From the NCBI GenBank assembly GCA_017437755.1, contig JAFRXI010000071.1, forward strand, positions 124,001 through 188,000: 64,000 bases of DNA. Reading direction: 5' to 3'. This stretch comes from Bacteroidales bacterium (GTDB lineage Bacteria; Bacteroidota; Bacteroidia; Bacteroidales; UBA932). Shown one piece after another: positions 59,921-64,000 of the stretch (position 1 is the stretch's first letter; each line of letters starts with the position of its first letter). The notes below the pieces were generated by a model. It was not told the origin of the DNA. It worked only from the letters and a program-made list of their open reading frames with translations, and made no database searches. The position numbers and the translations under genes were made by a program.

Positions 59921-60855
59921 TTCTTTTTGTTGAGGACATCTTGATAGATTGCTATCAGTTGTTTGGCAACTTCCGGATTGTCCAATTTCATTGTGTCTAT
60001 TTTTTGCCTTCCGTCAGACCGTTCTCCCGCTTGGATGATCTTCTCGATGCAGCGGGCTATCTCTACGGCGTCAAATCCGGTAACATAAGACTGTGAAACC
60101 CCGGAAAGAAGCTCCGGAATATCAGCAACACCCGTGGCGACTATAGGACAATTGCAAGCCATTGCCTCTTTGACTACCTGAGGGGAACCTTCACTTTTCG
60201 TGGGCAATAAAAACAAATCACATCCACACAAAAGTTTATTGACTTGACTGCGGCTATATCCCTTCAACTCAATCAGATTGACGGGGAAAGGTAGCAGACT
60301 TACGGCTTCTTTTGCCAAAGGATAATTCTTTCTTTCATTGGAGAAGGAACCGCCAAAAAGGATGTTGGGCCGGTCCTGTGGCAATCCTAACTCTCGTGCG
60401 CTATCTGTTTTCTCACAAAGGGGAAGCTTCTTCAGGTCTATTCCACACGGGAGAATGCTATATCCGTCGGGAATGGATAAGAGTTTGTCGTGAATATGTT
60501 GTGCGACGAAAATATTGTGAGCACTGAATCGGGCTGCTATGCTAGAAAGGATTCTCCCTTTGGTTGTCAAGGTCTCGCCATTATGGAAAGTTATGATTAC
60601 AGGGACGGTACGTTGAAGAACACATAAGGTTCCACAAAGCCCATAATGAGCATGAATCAGGTCGATTCGGTTATCCTTGATGGCCTGCTTCAGTTTGGGT
60701 AATGCAGATAAATACCCCTTCGCTCCTTTCCCAACAACAGAAAAGTAAGACACATGGACACCCAAATCAGTCAAGGCATCGCCTTGTTCCCTGACAAAAG
60801 TGTATTCCTGACTGTCTGAGACAGCGTTCCCGCTATGGACAATCAATACGTTCAT
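59917..60855 (-). CDS. GT4-family glycosyltransferase
   Basis: A 312-residue GT-B glycosyltransferase. The N-terminal half holds LIHAHYGLCGTLCVLQRTVPVIITFHNGETLTTKG; the donor half has ILFGGSFSNERKNYPLAKEAV and LPTKSEGSPQVVKEAMACNCPIVATGVADIPELL, the E-x7-E motif of GT4. It probably transfers one sugar in polymer repeat assembly at the inner membrane. Start and stop overlap its neighbours by 1 and 4 nt. AT content is higher than upstream regions. Confidence 0.87.
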   Translation of the reverse strand: MNVLIVHSGNAVSDSQEYTFVREQGDALTDLGVHVSYFSVVGKGAKGYLSALPKLKQAIKDNRIDLIHAHYGLCGTLCVLQRTVPVIITFHNGETLTTKGRILSSIAARFSAHNIFVAQHIHDKLLSIPDGYSILPCGIDLKKLPLCEKTDSARELGLPQDRPNILFGGSFSNERKNYPLAKEAVSLLPFPVNLIELKGYSRSQVNKLLCGCDLFLLPTKSEGSPQVVKEAMACNCPIVATGVADIPELLSGVSQSYVTGFDAVEIARCIEKIIQAGERSDGRQKIDTMKLDNPEVAKQLIAIYQDVLNKKK

Positions 60856-62264
60856 TATATCGACCCCCTTCCCTTCAGCTTAAACCAGTTCCATCCCAAG
60901 ATGATGAAGAATTCGGCTATGAGGAAATAGTCAAACCAGGATGCTTGTTTTTTGCTTCGGATACTGTTGATCCCAAGTGAGGCGAAAACCAGTTCTATAG
61001 GTAAAACCGGGTGGTGGAAACGCCCGGATTGGGCGAACGAACTTAACGCCAAGACCATCAGGTATCCAATCAGATAGGCGATGATCATAACATTCCCTTG
61101 CCATTGCTTTTTTATGAGGAGAAGGAATAAGGCAAACAGGCAGAAAAATGAAAGGATGTTCTTGAGGAAATATCCTCCATTCTGCAATTGTTGGATATTT
61201 TGCCCCTCGATGCTGACCATAGTAGGGAATGGCAACGTAAACATGATGGGGGCAAATGCTGCCTTACTCAGATTGGCAACGAGTTTATTCCCTCCTTTCC
61301 GGTTTGCCCGGTACTCGAAGTTTTGTCCTTCGGAATCAACCTGCTCAAGAAGATCTTCTGTCTGTTCAATGATGGTGCCTCCAAATATCGTTATTCCAGC
61401 AAAGCCAAGAACGAGCAGGATGGTCCATCGTCTGGTTGCCTTCATGACTCTTTCAGAGGAAAACACCAGGGCGCATAGGAAAGCCAGGACGATTACCCAG
61501 GCCAAGGCGGTTCGGAAGAAGGATACCAGTAGGGATAAAATGATAAACTCTATGATGCATAGTACTTTGGAATCGTCCAGCCGAATGGCTTTATCACCTC
61601 GCTCCAACGCCCACATCGCCAGCATCAGCATCAAAGATTCTTTCATGGTTACCCCGGCGTAGAAGAAAAGCTGGGGCAGGAGAAGGGTAAAAATGGCGGC
61701 AAGACGACCATTCTTTTCTCCGAAATTCCTTTTGGCAATCCGGTACGTCAGGATCACGGTCCAGGCATCGAAGAACGCATTCGGCAGCCGGGTCAGAAGA
61801 ATGTTGTCCTTGATGATGAAACTCAAAAGGGCCAGGAAAACCGGATATCCGGCGTCGGAGGGATTGGCATATTCCAAATAGGGAGAAATGTCACGCATCC
61901 GGATCATTTCGGCCAGCCACATAGCCTCGTCATGATATGCATATGAGTCCATGGAAGTACCGATGGGCTGTTCCCAAGGAGTATGCCAGACCGACATGGT
62001 AAACCAATAGTAGAGCAGTATCCACACAATCCGTGAGATGGCGGTGACAGCAAACAGAGTCCTTTCAAAAGACTTCTCCGCCGACTTGCCCCATGAAACC
62101 TCCCAGGTGGAGGATAGGTAATAGAACAGCGTTACCTCCAGCAATCCCATCAGTGCCCAGTACCACTGCATAAAGTGGGAAAAGAGCAATAGCAGAACAA
62201 CCATCAAAGAGACGATGTACAGGATGGTGGCCCTGCGAAGGAAGTATCTATTCAGCGTTTGCAT
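60855..62264 (-). CDS. Polytopic GT-C/O-antigen-polymerase-like membrane protein
   Basis: A 469-residue protein with about 11-12 hydrophobic segments. The first outer loop contains GTSMDSYAYHDEAMWLAEMIRMRDISPYL, resembling the acidic (D-x-E) motif loop of GT-C transferases (ArnT/PMT-like), and the pattern SDAGYPVFLALLSFI follows as in that family. C-terminally VDSEGQNFEYRANRKGG, then the GRFHHPVLPIELVFASLG part. It could be a lipid-linked-sugar-using glycosyltransferase or a Wzy-type polymerase; the sequence does not settle it. 13 nt overlap with the GT32 gene upstream. Confidence 0.65.
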   Translation of the reverse strand: MQTLNRYFLRRATILYIVSLMVVLLLLFSHFMQWYWALMGLLEVTLFYYLSSTWEVSWGKSAEKSFERTLFAVTAISRIVWILLYYWFTMSVWHTPWEQPIGTSMDSYAYHDEAMWLAEMIRMRDISPYLEYANPSDAGYPVFLALLSFIIKDNILLTRLPNAFFDAWTVILTYRIAKRNFGEKNGRLAAIFTLLLPQLFFYAGVTMKESLMLMLAMWALERGDKAIRLDDSKVLCIIEFIILSLLVSFFRTALAWVIVLAFLCALVFSSERVMKATRRWTILLVLGFAGITIFGGTIIEQTEDLLEQVDSEGQNFEYRANRKGGNKLVANLSKAAFAPIMFTLPFPTMVSIEGQNIQQLQNGGYFLKNILSFFCLFALFLLLIKKQWQGNVMIIAYLIGYLMVLALSSFAQSGRFHHPVLPIELVFASLGINSIRSKKQASWFDYFLIAEFFIILGWNWFKLKGRGSI

Positions 62265-62983
62265 AGCCTTTCCAAACTTCTCTTTATCTTGATGATACGG
62301 ATTCTTCCGGATTGAGGAAACAAACTGAGAATCCGGGATTTCAGCCCCGTTGGTTTGTTGTCCCAGGAGCCCATGAAGTGATGGTCACAATAGGTGTTTT
62401 CGGTGATGAGGATCTCGCCTGTTGTCTGCCTTGGACAGAAATAGTCGGAGGGGAAGACATACATGTCCTTATATACCTGCGCTTGTCCATTCTGCCTAAA
62501 TCCCTGCTTGGTCATTATGCCGGTAATCCTCGTCGGATTTGTCATAAGGTCATAACTCCCGTCGGATTTTTTAAAATGAATGTCATCGTAGGCGTGAAGT
62601 TGTTCGCAAACCCACTCCCCTTTAGCCTGACATGCAATTGTTCCCGTTCCAACGGGGAGGTGTTTCGTTCCGTCAAAACCTATAAAACCAGAGAGGTGAA
62701 GGAGGTTGTCATACGATTTGAGTACCTCAACATCCGTATCCATGTAGATACCCCCTTCATTATATAAAGCAAATAGTCTAACATAATCAGATACGAATGC
62801 ATACTTCTTGGCTTCATAGGCCTCACTTACATATTGATTAGAATTGATGTCGAAGTTATCTTCATTCCATAGTTTATATTCGTAATCAGGCAAGTACTTA
62901 TGCCAGGATTCAATGCATTTGAGCGCCAATTCCGGCATCGGCCCGCGTCCGAACCAGCAATAGTGTATGATTCGCGGTATCAT
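62252..62983 (-). CDS. GT32-family glycosyltransferase (DXD)
   Basis: A 243-residue protein of the capsular-sugar-transferase type: IPRIIHYCWFGRGPMPELALKCIESWHKYLPDYEYKLWNEDNFD is the family start and GGIYMDTDVEVLKSYDN holds the DXD metal site. ATG at 62983 overlaps the GT2 stop as ATGA, so it is chosen over the GTG/ATG extension at 63001. It overlaps the next gene by 13 nt. Likely adds a hexose or HexNAc to the growing repeat unit. Confidence 0.88.
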   Translation of the reverse strand: MIPRIIHYCWFGRGPMPELALKCIESWHKYLPDYEYKLWNEDNFDINSNQYVSEAYEAKKYAFVSDYVRLFALYNEGGIYMDTDVEVLKSYDNLLHLSGFIGFDGTKHLPVGTGTIACQAKGEWVCEQLHAYDDIHFKKSDGSYDLMTNPTRITGIMTKQGFRQNGQAQVYKDMYVFPSDYFCPRQTTGEILITENTYCDHHFMGSWDNKPTGLKSRILSLFPQSGRIRIIKIKRSLERLCKR

Positions 62984-63924
62984 AGGTTTCTGATTAACCA
63001 TTGCTTGATTTCAGATCCACATTTCAAGAGAAAACGACGACATTTCAAAATGAAAACAGGCTGTTTATATAGCGCTTGAGTTCTCTTTGATTGCTTGTTC
63101 CAGTCAACTTTATTCAGTTCGGTTTGGGCCGCATCATGGTATTGTCTGGACAAATAGTAGGGTAGCAAACTATATGTCCTAAGGTTGTCAATAAGTTTTT
63201 TATAATCAGGATTGGTCATTTCCTCAAGTGAGAGATAATCCAGATTCCAAAGCATATGAGTCTTGGGGTCATGTAACTTCCCTACAAGTCTCCATGTTGT
63301 GTCTGAGTCCTGATAATAATAGGAAAGCGGCTCATTAAGAAAAGCGACCTTATACTTCAAAGCGATTCTAATCCAAAGATCAAAATCTTCTCCCAGTTTC
63401 AAGTGAGAACGGAACCCTCCCATCTCATCAAATACGGAATGAGGGACACAGACAGCGCCCGTCCAGAGGGGCATCTGCATTTTTTCTGCATATACGCGAC
63501 AATAGTTGATATATCCAGTCTCGGCAATGGTAACACTTACACTCTGTTTCCCATTTTTGACATAATAGTAGTTAGTTCCGTATATTCCGGCATCCGAGTA
63601 AGAGTGAATCAGGTTATCCATCCTCTCCAGAAAGGTAGGAGCCCACCAGTCATCTGCGTCAAGGAAACAAAGATAATCGCCATGAGATGAAGCAACCCCA
63701 TTATTCTTGGCGGTGCTGACACCGGCATTCGCTTGATAGATCAATTGATAGGGGATAGGGCTCCCCTTTAGAATGGACTCGGCGACTGCATTAGAATCAT
63801 CCGAACTTCCATCGTCTACGACCACTAGCTCAAAGTCCCGCCAGGTCTGCGCCAAAACACTCTCTATTGCTTTTTTGACATAGGGAGCCTTGTTGTAAAG
63901 CGGTATGATGACGGAGAATCTCAT
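62980..63924 (-). CDS. GT2-family glycosyltransferase
   Basis: A 314-residue GT-A glycosyltransferase. MRFSVIIPLYNKAPYVKKAIESVLAQTWRDFELVVVDDGSSDDS is the classic start, DYLCFLDADDWWAPTFLERM carries the D-x-D, and GGFRSHLKLGEDFDLWIRIALKYK the E-D acceptor/base motif. It acts on the cytosolic side of the inner membrane. The ATG overlaps the stop of the preceding gene by 4 nt, as in most junctions here. Length normal. Confidence 0.92.
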   Translation of the reverse strand: MRFSVIIPLYNKAPYVKKAIESVLAQTWRDFELVVVDDGSSDDSNAVAESILKGSPIPYQLIYQANAGVSTAKNNGVASSHGDYLCFLDADDWWAPTFLERMDNLIHSYSDAGIYGTNYYYVKNGKQSVSVTIAETGYINYCRVYAEKMQMPLWTGAVCVPHSVFDEMGGFRSHLKLGEDFDLWIRIALKYKVAFLNEPLSYYYQDSDTTWRLVGKLHDPKTHMLWNLDYLSLEEMTNPDYKKLIDNLRTYSLLPYYLSRQYHDAAQTELNKVDWNKQSKRTQALYKQPVFILKCRRFLLKCGSEIKQWLIRNL

Positions 63925-63998
63925 TGGTAAAGTGTTTGAGCAGAACGTTTCCTCTGTCTCTTTTCAACTTTAAAGAGGCAACGCTCCAAGAACCAGAC
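63921..63998 (-). CDS. 3' end of an unknown gene running off the window
   Basis: On the minus strand the frame from 63998 is open as VWFLERCLFKVEKRQRKRSAQTLYQ and ends in a TGA (63923-63921) that overlaps the GT2 ATG as ATGA, the same junction style as in the rest of the operon. The basic tail would suit the end of a membrane protein such as a flippase, but this cannot be judged from 25 residues. Confidence 0.6.
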   Translation of the reverse strand, partial: VWFLERCLFKVEKRQRKRSAQTLYQ

Positions 63999-64000
63999 CA

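Overview
The window is from a member of the Bacteroidales, probably an uncultured gut or rumen type. I infer this from the promoters (TTTG, about 20 nt, then TAnnTTTG; full matches precede the porin, the tRNA-Asn and the lipoprotein at 48003), from the many lipoproteins with a Cys at residue 17-23, and from family content: SusC/SusD with an ECF sigma and FecR, DUF1735, GLUG repeats, fibrobacter-type paralogous domains, a non-SPOR HU/CCDC81-like protein and the class I single-chain fumarase. Base composition is mid-50s % GC in housekeeping genes and clearly more AT-rich in one lyase gene (42119-44647) and in the polysaccharide genes beyond about 59 kb. I cannot name a genus.

Layout. 1-4.2 kb: the end of a PgeF-type peptidoglycan editing factor, then an AraC regulator, a GPH-type sugar symporter and an alginate-export-type porin. 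4.2-13.1 kb: nitroreductase, M48 lipoprotein protease, a large GLUG surface lipoprotein preceded by a frame-broken small ORF, asparagine synthetase AsnA, a secreted esterase, a HAD phosphatase and fumarase. 13.2-17.8 kb: two tandem lipoproteins with the same C-terminal domain, prfB (without the usual programmed frameshift), an L,D-transpeptidase and glutamate racemase. 17.9-26.2 kb: a compact seven-gene minus-strand operon: HU-like membrane protein, acyl-ACP thioesterase, Nudix hydrolase, a DUF4922-SpoIID fusion, AmpG-like permease, NamZ exo-muramidase and a Ser/Arg-rich DUF6515-like protein. It reads as a cell-wall turnover and recovery unit. 26.3-29.8 kb: tRNA-Asn with its own promoter and terminator, a GT4 glycosyltransferase and two cation diffusion facilitators.

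29.8-49.9 kb is a polysaccharide utilisation locus. An ECF sigma and a FecR anti-sigma stand upstream of SusC (with STN domain), SusD, a DUF1735-GLUG lipoprotein, a NAGPA-type phosphodiester glycosidase lipoprotein, a 48-residue peptide and a fimbrillin-like GLUG lipoprotein. Divergently there follow a heparinase/alginate-lyase-like lipoprotein, a beta-helix lipoprotein, an alpha/beta-hydrolase esterase and a large lipoprotein of unknown function. The phosphodiester glycosidase suggests that the target glycan carries sugar-1-phosphate diesters, but this is inference.

50.0-64.0 kb is an exopolysaccharide, capsule or O-antigen region in two minus-strand transcription units. One has the Wza-type export lipoprotein, a Wzc-type tyrosine autokinase with a Gly-Tyr tail, a WbpB/WlbA-like sugar dehydrogenase and a nucleotidyltransferase-fold protein. 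The other has GT2, GT32, a polytopic GT-C-like protein, GT4, WbsX, DUF354, WecC and WecB, mostly joined by 1-13 nt overlaps, and runs off the window end.

The items I consider most worth follow-up are the small-peptide/GLUG-lipoprotein pairs (one broken by a one-base change in an A-run), the DUF4922-SpoIID fusion inside the wall-recycling operon, a palindromic repeat family with compensating base changes (29698 and 49924), the autokinase with a degenerate P-loop, and the PUL with a phosphodiester glycosidase. I saw no CRISPR array, insertion sequence, rRNA or phage.
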